A stretch of 64,000 nt of DNA from Megalopta genalis (taxonomy: Eukaryota; Arthropoda; Insecta; Hymenoptera; Halictidae): the NCBI RefSeq assembly GCF_051020955.1, contig NW_027477070.1, positions 1 to 64,000 of the forward strand, given 5' to 3'. Position 1 is the stretch's first letter. The number at the start of each line of letters is the position of its first letter. Both the position numbers and the translations under genes were made by a program. The notes under the pieces were generated by a model, which saw nothing but the letters and a program-made list of their open reading frames with translations, was not told the DNA's origin and made no database searches. Positions 24,726 to 37,826 of the stretch are shown here, one piece after another.

Positions 24726-26821
24726 TGTGTTTCGCTTGGATTTGAATGTAACTCGTTGTTTCGCATGCAGTTGAAGCTATATCACATATATCCCAAGTGT
24801 AGGAAGCTCAATCATTTGTTTTGCATGGATTTGAAGCTAAACCTGCTACTTCGCATTGATTTGAAGCTAAATTATGTGTTTCGCGTGGATTTGAAGGTAA
24901 CTCGTTGTTTCGCATGCAGTTGAAGCTAAATCATGCATTTCACAAGTATTTGAATCCGACCCATTAAATTCGCATGGATTTGATGCTAAGCCTTCTACTT
25001 CACACTGATTTGAAGTTAAATCATGTGTTTCGCGTGGATTTGGAGCTAACTCGTTTGCTTCGAATGCAGTTGAAGCTAAATCATATATATCACAAGTATT
25101 TGAAGCTAAACCATTTATATCGCATGGATTTGAAGCTCTGCCTTCTACTTCGCATTGATTTGACGCTAAATATTGTGTTTCGCATGCAGTTGAAGCTAAA
25201 TCATGTCTTTCACAAGTATTTGAAGATGAACCATTTGAATCGCATGGCTTTGAACCTGAGCCATCTACTTCGTACTGATTTGCACCTAAATAATGTGATT
25301 CGCATGGATTTGAAGCTAAACCTTCTACATCCCATGGATTTGAAGCTAAATCATGTGTTTGGCATGGATTTGAAGCTAAACCTTCTACTTCGCATTGATT
25401 TGCAGCTGAATCATGTGTTTCGCAAGGATTTGAATCTAACTCGTTCGTTTCGCCTGCATGTGAAACTATATCACTTATATCGCAAGTATTTGAAGCTAAA
25501 TCATGCGTTTCGCATGGATTTGAAGCTAAACCATCTACATCGCATTGATTTGAAGCTAAATCATGTGTTTTGCATGGATTTGAAGCTAACTCGTTTGTTT
25601 CTCCTGTATTTAAAGCTGTATCATTTATATCTCAAGTATTTGAAGCTAAACCATTTGTTTCGCATGGATTTGAAGCTAAGCCTTCTACTTGGCATTGAAT
25701 TGAAGCTAAATCGTGTGTTTTGCATGGATTTGAAGCTAACTCGTTTGTTTCTCCTGTATTTGACGCTGTATCATTTATATCGCAAGTATTTGAAGCTAAA
25801 CCATTTGTTTCGCATGGATTTGAAGCTAAGCCTTCTACATCGCTTTGATTGGATCCTAAATCACGTGTTTTGCATGGATTTGAAGCTAAGCCTTCTACAT
25901 CACATTGATTTGAAGCTAAGTTATGTGTTTCGCGTGGATTTGAAGGTAACTCGTTGTTTCGCATGCAGTTGAAGCTAAATCATGTATTTCACAAGAATTT
26001 GAAGCCGAACCATTAGATTCGCATGGATTTGAAGCTAAGCCTTCTACTTCGCACTGATTGAAGCTAAATCATGTGTCTCGCTTGGATTTGAAGCAAAGCC
26101 TTCTACTTCGAATTGATTTGAAGCTAAATCATGTATTTCGCATGGATCTGAAGCTAACTCGTTTGTTTCGCCTGCATTTGAAGCTATATCACTTATATTC
26201 ACAAGTATTTGATGCTAAATCATTTGTTTCTCATGGATTTGAAGCTAAACCTTCTACATCCCATGGATTTGAAGCTAAATCATGTGTTTGGCATGGTTTT
26301 GAAGCTAAACCTTCTACATCGCAATGATTTGCAGCTGAAGCATGTGTTTCGCATGCAGTTGAAGCTAAATCATGTATATCACAAGTATTTGAATCTAAAC
26401 CATTTGATTCGCATGGGATTTGATGCTAAGCCTTCTACTTCACACTGATTTGAAGATAAATCATGTGTTTCGCATGGATTTGAAGCTAACTCGTTTGTTT
26501 CGCTTGCAGTGGTAGCTAAATAATGTATATCACAAGTATTTGTAGCTAAACCATTTGTTTCGCATGGATTTGAAGCTAAATCATGTGTTTCTCATGGATT
26601 TGAAGCTAACTCGTTTTTTTGGCCTGCATTGAAGCTATATCACTTATATCGAAAGTATTTGATGCCAAAATCATTTGTTTCGCACGTATTTGAAGCTAAA
26701 CCTTCTACTTCGCATTGATTTGAAGCTAAATCATGTGTTTCGCTTGGATTTGAAGCTAAACCTTCTACATCGCATTCATTTGAATCAATTCATGTGTTTC
26801 GCGTGGATTTGAAGGTAACTC
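24726..26821 (+). repeat. 2.1-kb segmental copy, partner of 2188-4283
   Basis: Same organisation as 2188-4283 at offset 22,538. This copy keeps the 30-base register through the part where the partner has four 1-bp indels, so its plus-strand frame stays open at 24974-25972. It also contains the 29-base CTCGTTGTTTCGC unit and the 31-base CATGGGATTTGATG unit at the same places as the partner. Confidence 0.88.
24974..25972 (+). other. Long plus-strand repeat ORF, 332 codons
   Basis: The third longest ATG-started frame in the window, made of about 33 decapeptides ending in the 29-base CTCGTTGTTTCGC unit, which shifts it into a stop. The segmental partner at 2436-3044 carries the same beginning but is broken by 1-bp indels. 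The composition is Leu-, Lys-, Asn-, His- and Arg-rich. There is no signal peptide and no known domain. It could be a chance long frame or the better-preserved copy of a repetitive coding exon; I favour chance. Confidence 0.18.
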
Positions 26822-27660
26822 GTTTGTTTCGCATGCAGTTGAAGCTATAGCACCTATATCCCAAGTGTGTGAAGCTCATCATTTGTTTCACATGGATTTG
26901 AAGCTAAACCTTCTACATCGCATTGATTTTAAGCTAAATCATGTGTTTCGCATGGTTTGAAAGCTAACTCGTTTGTCTCGCATGCAGTTGTAGCTTAATA
27001 ATTTATATCACAAGCATTTGTAGCTTATCCATTTGTTTCGCATGATTTGAAGCTAAGCCTTCTACTTCGCATTGATTTGAAGCTAAGTCATTTGTTTCGC
27101 ATAGAACTGAAGCTACCTCGTTTGTTCCTCCTGCTTTTGAAGCTATATCACTTATATCGCAAGTATTTGAAGCTAAGTCATATGTGTCGCATGGATTTGA
27201 AGCTGAACCTACTACATCGAATTGATTTGAAGCTAAATCTTGTGTATCGCATGGATTTGAAGCTAAACCTTCTACATCGCTTTGATTTGAAGCTAAATCA
27301 TGTGTTTCGCATGGATTTGAAGCTAACTCGTTCGTTTCGCCTGCAGTTGAATCTACATCACTTATATCGCAAGTATTTGAAGCTAAATCATGTGTATCGC
27401 GTGGATTTTCAAGCTAACTCGTTTGATTAGTCTGCATTTGAAGCCTTATCACTTATACCCCAAGTGTTTGAAGCTAAATCATTTGTTTCGCATGGATTTG
27501 GATCTAAACCTTCTACATCGCATTGATTTGCAGCTAAATCATGTGTTTCGCATGGATTTGAAGCTAACTCGTTCGTTGCGCATACTGTTAAATCTAAATA
27601 ACGTATATCACAAGTATTTGAAGCTAAACCATTTGTTTCGCATGGATTTGAAGCTAAGCC
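26822..27660 (+). repeat. Array segment, partial copy of the 3,003-bp block
   Basis: About 26822-27920 resembles 27930-29030 at offset 1,109 (37 units minus 1 base). Shared features include the TTCAAGCTAACTCGTTTGATTAGTC unit at 27408 and 28517. Small indels (GCTCATCATTTG near 26875, CATGATTTGAAG near 27040) distinguish it. The same module recurs at 31520 and 36080. Confidence 0.8.
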
Positions 27661-30600
27661 TTCTACTTCGCATTAATTGGAAGCTAAATCACGTGTTTTG
27701 CATGGACTTGAAGTTGAACCTTCTACATCGCATCGATTTGCAAATGAATCATGTGTTTCGCATGGATTTGAAGCTAACTCGTTCGTTTCGCCTGTATTTG
27801 AATCTATATCACTTATATCGCAAGTATTTGAAGCTAAATCATGTGGTTCGCTTCGATTTGAAGCTAACCTTCTACATCGCATTCATTTGAACCAATTCAT
27901 GTGTTTCGCGTGGATTTGAAGGTAACTCGTTTGTTTCGCATGCAGTTGAAGCTATAGCACCTATATCCCAAGTGTGTGAAGCTCAATCATTTGTTTCACA
28001 TGGATTTGAAGCTAAACCTTCTACATCGCATTGATTTTAAGCTAAATCATGTGTTTCGCATGGTTTGGAAGCTAACGCGTTTGTCTCGCATGCAGTTGTA
28101 GCTTAATAATTTATATCACAAGCATTTGTAGCTTATCCATTTGTTTCGCATGGATTTGAAGCTAAGCCTTCTACTTCGCATTGATTTGAAGCTAAGTCAT
28201 TTGTTTCGCATAGAACTGAAGCTACCTCGTTTGTTCCTCCTGCTTTTGAAGCTATATCACTTATATCGCAAGTATTTGAAGCTAAGTCATATGTGTCGCA
28301 TGGATTTGAAGCTGAACCTACTACATCGAATTGATTTGAAGCTAAATCTTGTGTATCGCATGGATTTGAAGCTAAACCTTCTACATCGCTTTGATTTGAA
28401 GCTAAATCATGTGTTTCGCATGGATTTGAAGCTAACTCGTTCGTTTCGCCTGCAGTTGAATCTACATCACTTATATCGCAAGTATTTGAAGCTAAATCAT
28501 GTGTATCGCGTGGATTTTCAAGCTAACTCGTTTGATTAGTCTGCATTTGAAGCCTTATCACTTATACCCCAAGTGTTTGAAGCTAAATCATTTGTTTCGC
28601 ATGGATTTGGATCTAAACCTTCTACATCGCATTGATTTGCAGCTAAATCATGTGTTTCGCATGGATTTGAAGCTAACTCGTTCGTTGCGCATACAGTTAA
28701 ATCTAAATAACGTATATCACAAGTATTTGAAGCTAAACCATATGTTTCGCATGGATTTGAAGCTAAGCCTTCTACTTCGCATTAATTGGAAGCTAAATCA
28801 CGTGTTTTGCATGGACTTGAAGCTGAACCTTCTACATCGCATCGATTTGCAAATGAATCACGTGTTTCGCATGGATTTGTAGCTAACTCGTTCGTTTCGC
28901 CTGTATTTGAATCTATATCACTTATATCGCAAGTATTTGAAGCTAAATTATGTGTTTCGCTTGGATTTGAAGCTAAACCTTCTACATCGCATTCATTTGA
29001 ACCAATTCATGTGTTTCGCGTGCATTTGAATCTAACTCGTTTGTTTCGCATGCTGTTGAAGCTAAATCATGTCTTTCACAAGTATTTGAGGATGAACCAT
29101 TTGAATAGCATGGATTTGAACCTGAGCCTTCTACTTCGCACTGATTTGCAGCTAAATAATGTGTTTCGCATGGATTTGAAGCTAACTCGTTTGTGTCGCC
29201 TGCATTTGAAGCTATATCATTTATATCGCAAGTATTTGATGCCAAAATCATTTGTTTCGCACGGATTTGAAGCTAAACCTTCTACTTCGCATTGATTTGA
29301 AGCTAAATCTTGTGTATCGCATGGATTTGAAGGTAAACCTTCTACATCCCATGGATATGAAGCTAAATCATGTGTTTGGCATGGATTTGAAGCTAAGCCT
29401 TCTACTTCGCATTGATTTGAAGCTAAATCATTTGTTTCGCATGGATTTGAAGCTAAACCTTCTACATCGCATTGATTTGAATCTAAATCGTGTGTTTCGC
29501 ATGGATTTGAGGCAAACTCGTTTGTTTCGCATGCAGTTGTAGCTAAATAATATATATCACAAGTATTTGTAGCTAAACCATTTGTTTCGCATGTATGTGA
29601 AGCTAAATCATGTGTTTACCATGACAATGAACCTAAATCATGTGTTGCCCATGGATTTGAAGCTTAATCATGTGTTTTGCATGGATTTGAAGCTAACTTG
29701 ATTGTATCCTCAGCATTTGAAGTTACTTCATTTATATCGCAAGTATATGAAGCTAAATCATACGTGTTCCGCTTGGTTTTGGAGCTAAACCTTCTACATC
29801 GCATTCATTTGAAGCTAAATCATGTGTTTTGCATGGATTTGAAGCTAAACCTTCTAATTCGCACAGTTTTGAAGCTAAATAATGTATTTCGCGTGGATTA
29901 GATGCTAACTCGTCTGTTTCGAATGCAGCTGAAGCTAAATCATGTATATCACAAGTATTTGAAGCTAAACGATTTGTATCGCATGGATTTGAAGATAAGC
30001 CTTCTACTTCGCATTGATTTGAAGCTAAATCATGTGTTTCCAATGGATATGAAGCTAAATCATGTGTTTCGCACGGATGTGAAGCTAACTCGTTTGTTTT
30101 GTCTGCATTTGAAGCTGTTTCATTTATATCGCAAGTATTTGAAGCTTCCTCGTTTGTTTCGCATGCATTTGAAGCTGTATCCCTTATATTCGCAAGTATT
30201 TGAAGCTAAATCATTTGTTTCGCATGGATTTGAAGCTAAGCCTTCTACTTCACATTGATTTGAAGCTAAATCATTTGTTTCGCATGGATTTGAAGCTAAA
30301 CCTTCTACATCGCATTGATTTGAAGCTGAATCATGTGTTTCGCATGGATTTGAAGTTAACTCGTTAGTTTCGCAGGCAATTGTAGCTATATAATGTATAT
30401 CACAAGTATTTGTAGCTAAACCATTTGTTTCGCATGGATTTGAAGCTACGCCATTTACTTCGCATTGATTTGAAGCTAAATCATTTGTTTCGCATAGAAT
30501 TGAAGGTAACTCGTTTGTTTCGCATGCAGTTGAAAATATACCACCTAAATCCCAAGCGTTTGAAGCTCAATCATTTGTTTCGCATGGATTTGAAGCTAAA

Positions 30601-30662
30601 CCTACTACATCGCATTGATTTGAAGATAAATCATGTGTTTCGCATGGATTTGAAGCTAAGCC
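27661..30662 (+). repeat. 3,003-bp segmental tandem repeat, copy 1
   Basis: Directly adjoins and matches 30663-33658. Landmark pairs at offset 3,003 are 28141/31144, 28499/31502, 28786/31789, 29252/32255, 29677/32680, 29902/32905 and 30425/33428. The few differences seen include CAAGCATTTG against CAAGTATTTG (about 28111/31114), TCGCATGGATT against TCGCATAGATT (about 28873/31876), and CCATTTACTTCG against CCATCTACTTCG (about 30451/33454). One A is missing at about 27868, making the offset 3,002 upstream of it. Confidence 0.94.
29600..29760 (+). repeat. Marker module with GTTTACCATGACAATGAACC
   Basis: A distinctive run of diverged units: ATGTATGTGAAGC, then GTTTACCATGACAATGAACC, GTTGCCCATGG, GCTTAATCATG, and TTGATTGTATCCTC with GTTACTTCATTTATATCGC. 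The GTTTACC core is seen at about 29616, 32619, 38288, 39460, 41472, 54365, 57312 and 62750. Tails without the core occur near 48170, 50215 and 60310. It keeps the 30-bp spacing, so it is a diverged set of units rather than an insertion. Confidence 0.85.
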
Positions 30663-33658
30663 TTCTACTTCGCATTAATTGGAAGCTAAATCACGTGTTT
30701 TGCATGGACTTGAAGTTGAACCTTCTACATCGCATCGATTTGCAAATGAATCATGTGTTTCGCATGGATTTGAAGCTAACTCGTTCGTTTCGCCTGTATT
30801 TGAATCTATATCACTTATATCGCAAGTATTTGAAGCTAAATCATGTGGTTCGCTTCGATTTGAAGCTAAACCTTCTACATCGCATTCATTTGAACCAATT
30901 CATGTGTTTCGCGTGGATTTGAAGGTAACTCGTTTGTTTCGCATGCAGTTGAAGCTATAGCACCTATATCCCAAGTGTGTGAAGCTCAATCATTTGTTTC
31001 ACATGGATTTGAAGCTAAACCTTCTACATCGCATTGATTTTAAGCTAAATCATGTGTTTCGCATGGTTTGGAAGCTAACGCGTTTGTCTCGCATGCAGTT
31101 GTAGCTTAATAATTTATATCACAAGTATTTGTAGCTTATCCATTTGTTTCGCATGGATTTGAAGCTAAGCCTTCTACTTCGCATTGATTTGAAGCTAAGT
31201 CATTTGTTTCGCATAGAACTGAAGCTACCTCGTTTGTTCCTCCTGCTTTTGAAGCTATATCACTTATATCGCAAGTATTTGAAGCTAAGTCATATGTGTC
31301 GCATGGATTTGAAGCTGAACCTACTACATCGAATTGATTTGAAGCTAAATCTTGTGTATCGCATGGATTTGAAGCTAAACCTTCTACATCGCTTTGATTT
31401 GAAGCTAAATCATGTGTTTCGCATGGATTTGAAGCTAACTCGTTCGTTTCGCCTGCAGTTGAATCTACATCACTTATATCGCAAGTATTTGAAGCTAAAT
31501 CATGTGTATCGCGTGGATTTTCAAGCTAACTCGTTTGATTAGTCTGCATTTGAAGCCTTATCACTTATACCCCAAGTGTTTGAAGCTAAATCATTTGTTT
31601 CGCATGGATTTGGATCTAAACCTTCTACATCGCATTGATTTGCAGCTAAATCATGTGTTTCGCATGGATTTGAAGCTAACTCGTTCGTTGCGCATACAGT
31701 TAAATCTAAATAACGTATATCACAAGTATTTGAAGCTAAACCATATGTTTCGCATGGATTTGAAGCTAAGCCTTCTACTTCGCATTAATTGGAAGCTAAA
31801 TCACGTGTTTTGCATGGACTTGAAGCTGAACCTTCTACATCGCATCGATTTGCAAATGAATCACGTGTTTCGCATAGATTTGTAGCTAACTCGTTCGTTT
31901 CGCCTGTATTTGAATCTATATCACTTATATCGCAAGTATTTGAAGCTAAATTATGTGTTTCGCTTGGATTTGAAGCTAAACCTTCTACATCGCATTCATT
32001 TGAACCAATTCATGTGTTTCGCGTGCATTTGAATCTAACTCGTTTGTTTCGCATGCTGTTGAAGCTAAATCATGTCTTTCACAAGTATTTGAGGATGAAC
32101 CATTTGAATAGCATGGATTTGAACCTGAGCCTTCTACTTCGCACTGATTTGCAGCTAAATAATGTGTTTCGCATGGATTTGAAGCTAACTCGTTTGTGTC
32201 GCCTGCATTTGAAGCTATATCATTTATATCGCAAGTATTTGATGCCAAAATCATTTGTTTCGCACGGATTTGAAGCTAAACCTTCTACTTCGCATTGATT
32301 TGAAGCTAAATCTTGTGTATCGCATGGATTTGAAGGTAAACCTTCTACATCCCATGGATATGAAGCTAAATCATGTGTTTGGCATGGATTTGAAGCTAAG
32401 CCTTCTACTTCGCATTGATTTGAAGCTAAATCATTTGTTTCGCATGGATTTGAAGCTAAACCTTCTACATCGCATTGATTTGAATCTAAATCGTGTGTTT
32501 CGCATGGATTTGAGGCAAACTCGTTTGTTTCGCATGCAGTTGTAGCTAAATAATATATATCACAAGTATTTGTAGCTAAACCATTTGTTTCGCATGTATG
32601 TGAAGCTAAATCATGTGTTTACCATGACAATGAACCTAAATCATGTGTTGCCCATGGATTTGAAGCTTAATCATGTGTTTTGCATGGATTTGAAGCTAAC
32701 TTGATTGTATCCTCAGCATTTGAAGTTACTTCATTTATATCGCAAGTATATGAAGCTAAATCATACGTGTTCCGCTTGGTTTTGGAGCTAAACCTTCTAC
32801 ATCGCATTCATTTGAAGCTAAATCATGTGTTTTGCATGGATTTGAAGCTAAACCTTCTAATTCGCACAGTTTTGAAGCTAAATAATGTATTTCGCGTGGA
32901 TTAGATGCTAACTCGTCTGTTTCGAATGCAGCTGAAGCTAAATCATGTATATCACAAGTATTTGAAGCTAAACGATTTGTATCGCATGGATTTGAAGATA
33001 AGCCTTCTACTTCGCATTGATTTGAAGCTAAATCATGTGTTTCCAATGGATATGAAGCTAAATCATGTGTTTCGCACGGATGTGAAGCTAACTCGTTTGT
33101 TTTGTCTGCATTTGAAGCTGTTTCATTTATATCGCAAGTATTTGAAGCTTCCTCGTTTGTTTCGCATGCATTTGAAGCTGTATCCCTTATATTCGCAAGT
33201 ATTTGAAGCTAAATCATTTGTTTCGCATGGATTTGAAGCTAAGCCTTCTACTTCACATTGATTTGAAGCTAAATCATTTGTTTCGCATGGATTTGAAGCT
33301 AAACCTTCTACATCGCATTGATTTGAAGCTGAATCATGTGTTTCGCATGGATTTGAAGTTAACTCGTTAGTTTCGCAGGCAATTGTAGCTATATAATGTA
33401 TATCACAAGTATTTGTAGCTAAACCATTTGTTTCGCATGGATTTGAAGCTACGCCATCTACTTCGCATTGATTTGAAGCTAAATCATTTGTTTCGCATAG
33501 AATTGAAGGTAACTCGTTTGTTTCGCATGCAGTTGAAAATATACCACCTAAATCCCAAGCGTTTGAAGCTCAATCATTTGTTTCGCATGGATTTGAAGCT
33601 AAACCTACTACATCGCATTGATTTGAAGATAAATCATGTGTTTCGCATGGATTTGAAG
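30663..33658 (+). repeat. 3,003-bp segmental tandem repeat, copy 2
   Basis: Second adjacent copy, nearly identical to 27661-30662. The match ends near 33658, where GCTATGCCATCTACTTCG replaces the GCTAAGCCTTCTACTTCG that starts copy 2. The block is 100 units plus 3 bases and contains one GTTTACCATGACAATGAACC module per copy. Confidence 0.94.
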
Positions 33659-36600
33659 CTATGCCATCTACTTCGCATTGATTTGAAGCTAAATCGTGTG
33701 TTTCGCATGGATTTGAAGCTAACTCGTTTGTTTCGCATGCAGTTGTAGCTAAATAATGTATATCACAAGTATTTGTAGCTAAACCATTTGTTTCGCATGG
33801 ATTTGAAGCTAATCCTTCTACTTCGCATTGATTTGAAGCTAAATCATTTGTTTCGGTTAGAACTGAAGCAACCTCGTTTGTTCCTCCTGCTTTTGAAGCT
33901 ATATCACCTATATCCCAAATGTTTGAAGCTAAATCATATGTGTCGCATGGATTTGAAGCTGAACCTTCTACATCGAATTGATTTGCAAATGAATCTTGTG
34001 TATCGCATGGATTTGAAGCTAACTCGTTCGTTTCGCCTGTATTTGAATCTATATCACTTATATCGCAAGTATTTGAAGCTAAATCATGTGGTTCGCTTCG
34101 ATTTGAAGCTAAACCTTCTACATCGCATTCATTTGAACCAATTCATGTGTTTCGCATGGATTTGTAGCTAACTCGTTTGTTTCGCATGCAGTTGTAGCTT
34201 AATAATGTATATCGCAAGTATTTGTAGCTAAACCATTTGTTTCGCATGGATTTGAAGCTAAGCCTTCTACTTCGCATTGATTTGAAGCTAAATCATTTGT
34301 TTCACATGGAATTGAAGCTACCTCGTTTGTTCCTCCAGCTTTTGAAGCTATATCACTTATATCGCAAGTATTTGAAGCTAAATCATATGTGTCGCATGGA
34401 TTTGAAGCTGAACCTCCTACATCGCATTGATTTGAGGCTAAATCTTGTGTATCGCATGGATTTGAAGCTAAACCTTCTACATCGCATTGATTTTCAGCTA
34501 AATCGTGTGTTTCGCATGGATTTGAAGCTAACTGGTTCGTTGCCCATGCTGTTAAATCTAAATAACGTATATCACAAGTATTTGAAGCTAAACCATTTGT
34601 TTCGCATGGATTTGAAGCAAAATCTTTCGTTTCGCATGAATTTGAAGCTAAGCCTTCTACTTCGTATTGATTTGAAGCTAAATCATGTGTTTCGCTTGGA
34701 TTTGAAGCTAAACCTTCTACATCGCATTCATTTGAATCAATTCATGTGTTTCGCGTGGATTTGAAGGTAACTCATTTGTTTCGCATGCAGTTGAAGCTAT
34801 ATCACCTTTATCCCAAGTGTTTGGAGCTCAATCATTTGTTTCGCATGGATTTTAAGCTAAACCTACTACATCGCATTGATTTTAAGCTAAATCATGTGTT
34901 TCGCATGGGTTTGAAGCTAACTCGTTTGTTTCGCATGCAGTTGTAGCTAAATAATGTATATCACAAGTATTTGTAGCTAAATCATTTGTTTCGCATGGAT
35001 TTGAAGCTAAGCCTTCTACTTCGCATTGATTTGAAGCTAAATCATTTGTTTCGCATATAACTGAAGCAACCTCGTTTGTTCCTCCTGCTTTTGAAGCTAT
35101 ATCACTTATATCGCAAGTATTTGAAGCTAAATGATATGTGTCGCATGGATTTGAAGCTGACTCATGTATTTCGCGTGGATTTGAAGGTAACTCGTTTGTT
35201 TCGCATGCAGTTGGAGCTATACCACCTATATCCCAAGTGTTTGAAGCTAAATCATATGTGTCGCATGGATTTGAAGCTGAACCTTCTACATCGAATTGAT
35301 TTGCAAATGAATCTTGTGTATCGCATGGATTTGAAGCTAACCCGTTCGTTTCGCCTGTATTTGAATCTATATCACTTATATCGCAAGTATTTGAAGCTAA
35401 ATCATGTGGTTCGCTTCGATTTGAAGCTAAACCTTCTACATCGCATTCATTTGAACCAATTCATGTGTTTCGCGTGGATTTGAAGGTAACTCGTTTGTTT
35501 CGCATGCAGTTGAAGCTATAGCACCTATATCCCAAGTGTGTGAAGCTCAATCATTTGTTTCACATGGATTTGAAGCTAAACCTTCTACATCGCATTGATT
35601 TTAAGCTAAATCATGTGTTTCGCATGGTTTGGAAGCTAACTCGTTTGTCTCGCATGCAGTTGTAGCTTAATAATTTATATCACAAGCATTTGTAACTTAT
35701 CCATTTGTTTCGCATGGATTTGAAGCTAAGCCTTCTACTTCGCATTGATTTGAAGCTAAGTCATTTGTTTCGCATAGAACTGAAGCTACCTCGTTTGTTC
35801 CTCCTGCTTTTGAAGCTATATCACTTATATCGCAAGTATTTGAAGCTAAGTCATATGTGTCGCATGGATTTGAAGCTGAACCTACTACATCGAATTGATT
35901 TGAAGCTAAATCTTGTGTATCGCATGGATTTGAAGCTAAACCTTCTACATCGCTTTGATTTGAAGCTAAATCATGTGTTTCGCATGGATTTGAAGCTAAC
36001 TCGTTCGTTTAGCCTGCAGTTGAATCTACATCACTTATATCGCAAGTATTTGAAGCTAAATCATGTGTATCGCGTGGATTTTCAAGCTAACTCGTTTGAT
36101 TAGTCTGCATTTGAAGCCTTATCACTTATACCCCAAGTGTTTGAAGCTAAATCATTTGTTTCGCATGGATTTGGATCTAAACCTTCTACATCGCATTGAT
36201 TTGCAGCTAAATCATGTGTTTCGCATGGATTTGAAGCTAACTCGTTCGTTGCGCATACTGTTAAATCTAAATAACGTATATCACAAGTATTTGAAGCTAA
36301 ACCATTTGTTTCGCATGGATTTGAAGCTAAGCCTTCTACTTCGCATTAATTGGAAGCTAAATCACGTGTTTTGCATGGACTTGAAGCTGAACCTTCTACA
36401 TCGCATCGATTTGCAAATGAATCACGTGTTTCGCATGGATTTGTAGCTAACTCGTTCGTTTCGCCTGTATTTGAATCTATATCACTTATATCGCAAGTAT
36501 TTGAAGCTAAATCATGTGTTTCGCTTGGATTTGAAGCTAAACCTTCTACATCGCATTCATTTGAACCAATTCATGTGTTTCGCGTGCATTTGAAGCTAAC

Positions 36601-37826
36601 TCGTTTGTTTCGCATGCAGTTGTATCTAAATAATGTATTTCACATGTATTTGAAGCTAAACAATTTGATTCGCATGGATTTGAACCTAAGCCTTCTACTT
36701 CGCATTGATTTGAAGCTAAATCATTTGTTTCGCATAGAACTGAAGCTAAGCCTTCTACTTCGCATTAATAGGAAGCTAAATCACGTGTTTTCCATGGATT
36801 TGAAGCTAAACCTTCTACATCGCATTGATTTGAACCTAAATCATGTGTTTCGCATGGATTTGACGCTAACTCGTTTGTTTCGCATGCAGTTGTAGCTTAA
36901 TAATTTATATCGCAAGTATTTGTAGCTAAATCATTTGTTTCGCACGGATTTGAAGCTAAGCCTTCTACTTCGCATTGATTTGAAGCTAAATCATTTGTTT
37001 CGCTTAGAACTGAAGCAACCTCGTTTGTTCCTCCTGCTTTTGAAGCTATATCACCTATATCCCAAATGTTTGAAGCTAAATCATATGTGTCGCATGGATT
37101 TGAAGCTGAACCTTCTACATCGAATTGATTTGCAAATGAATCTTGTGTATCGCATGGATTTGAAGCTAACTCGTTCGTTTCGCCTGTATTTGAATCTATA
37201 TCACTTATATCGCAAGTATTTGAAGCTAAATCATGTGGTTCGCTTCGATTTGAAACTAAACCTTCTACATCGCATTCATTTGAACCAATTCATGTGTTTC
37301 GCATGGATTTGTAGCTAACTCGTTTGTTTCGCATGCAGTTGTAGCTTAATAATGTATATCGCAAGTATTTGTAGCTAAACCATTTGTTTCGCATGGATTT
37401 GAAGCTAAGCCTTCTACTTCGCATTGATTTGAAGCTAAATCATTTGTTTCACATGGAATTGAAGCTACCTCGTTTGTTCCTCCAGCTTTTGAAGCTATAT
37501 CACTTATATCGCAAGTATTTGAAGCTAAATCATATGTGTCGCATGGATTTGAAGCTGAACCTCCTACATCGCATTGATTTGAGGCTAAATCTTGTGTATC
37601 GCATGGATTTGAAGCTAAACCTTCTACATCGCATTGATTTTCAGCTAAATCGTGTGTTTCGCATGGATTTGAAGCTAACTGGTTCGTTGCCCATGCTGTT
37701 AAATCTAAATAACGTATATCACAAGTATTTGAAGCTAAACCATTTGTTTCGCATGGATTTGAAGCAAAATCTTTCGTTTCGCATGAATTTGAAGCTAAGC
37801 CTTCTACTTCGTATTGATTTGAAGCT
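33659..37826 (+). repeat. Mosaic of dispersed segmental copies
   Basis: This region joins several blocks seen elsewhere. 33840-35960 matches 22.4-24.6 kb. 35705-36446 matches the 28141-28882 module at offset about 7,564. 36660-36900 resembles 6.7 and 17.7 kb units. 36940-37826 repeats 33793-34679 at offset 3,147. Each switch falls inside a 30-bp unit without loss of register, as expected for in-register recombination. Confidence 0.82.
33840..35960 (+). repeat. 2.1-kb segmental copy, partner of 22443-24563
   Basis: Collinear with 22443-24563 at offset 11,397. Its left part, about 33793-34679, is also copied at 36940-37826 (offset 3,147). It contains the 175-codon plus ORF 34237-34764, which is the same as 22840-23367 and similar to 37384-37941. 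Confidence 0.88.

Noticed and set aside
29600..29760. The GTTTACCATGACAATG module as an inserted mobile element
   Set aside because: It keeps the 30-bp register and the TTTGAAGC boxes on both sides, with no target-site duplication or terminal inverted repeats; it is a diverged set of units.
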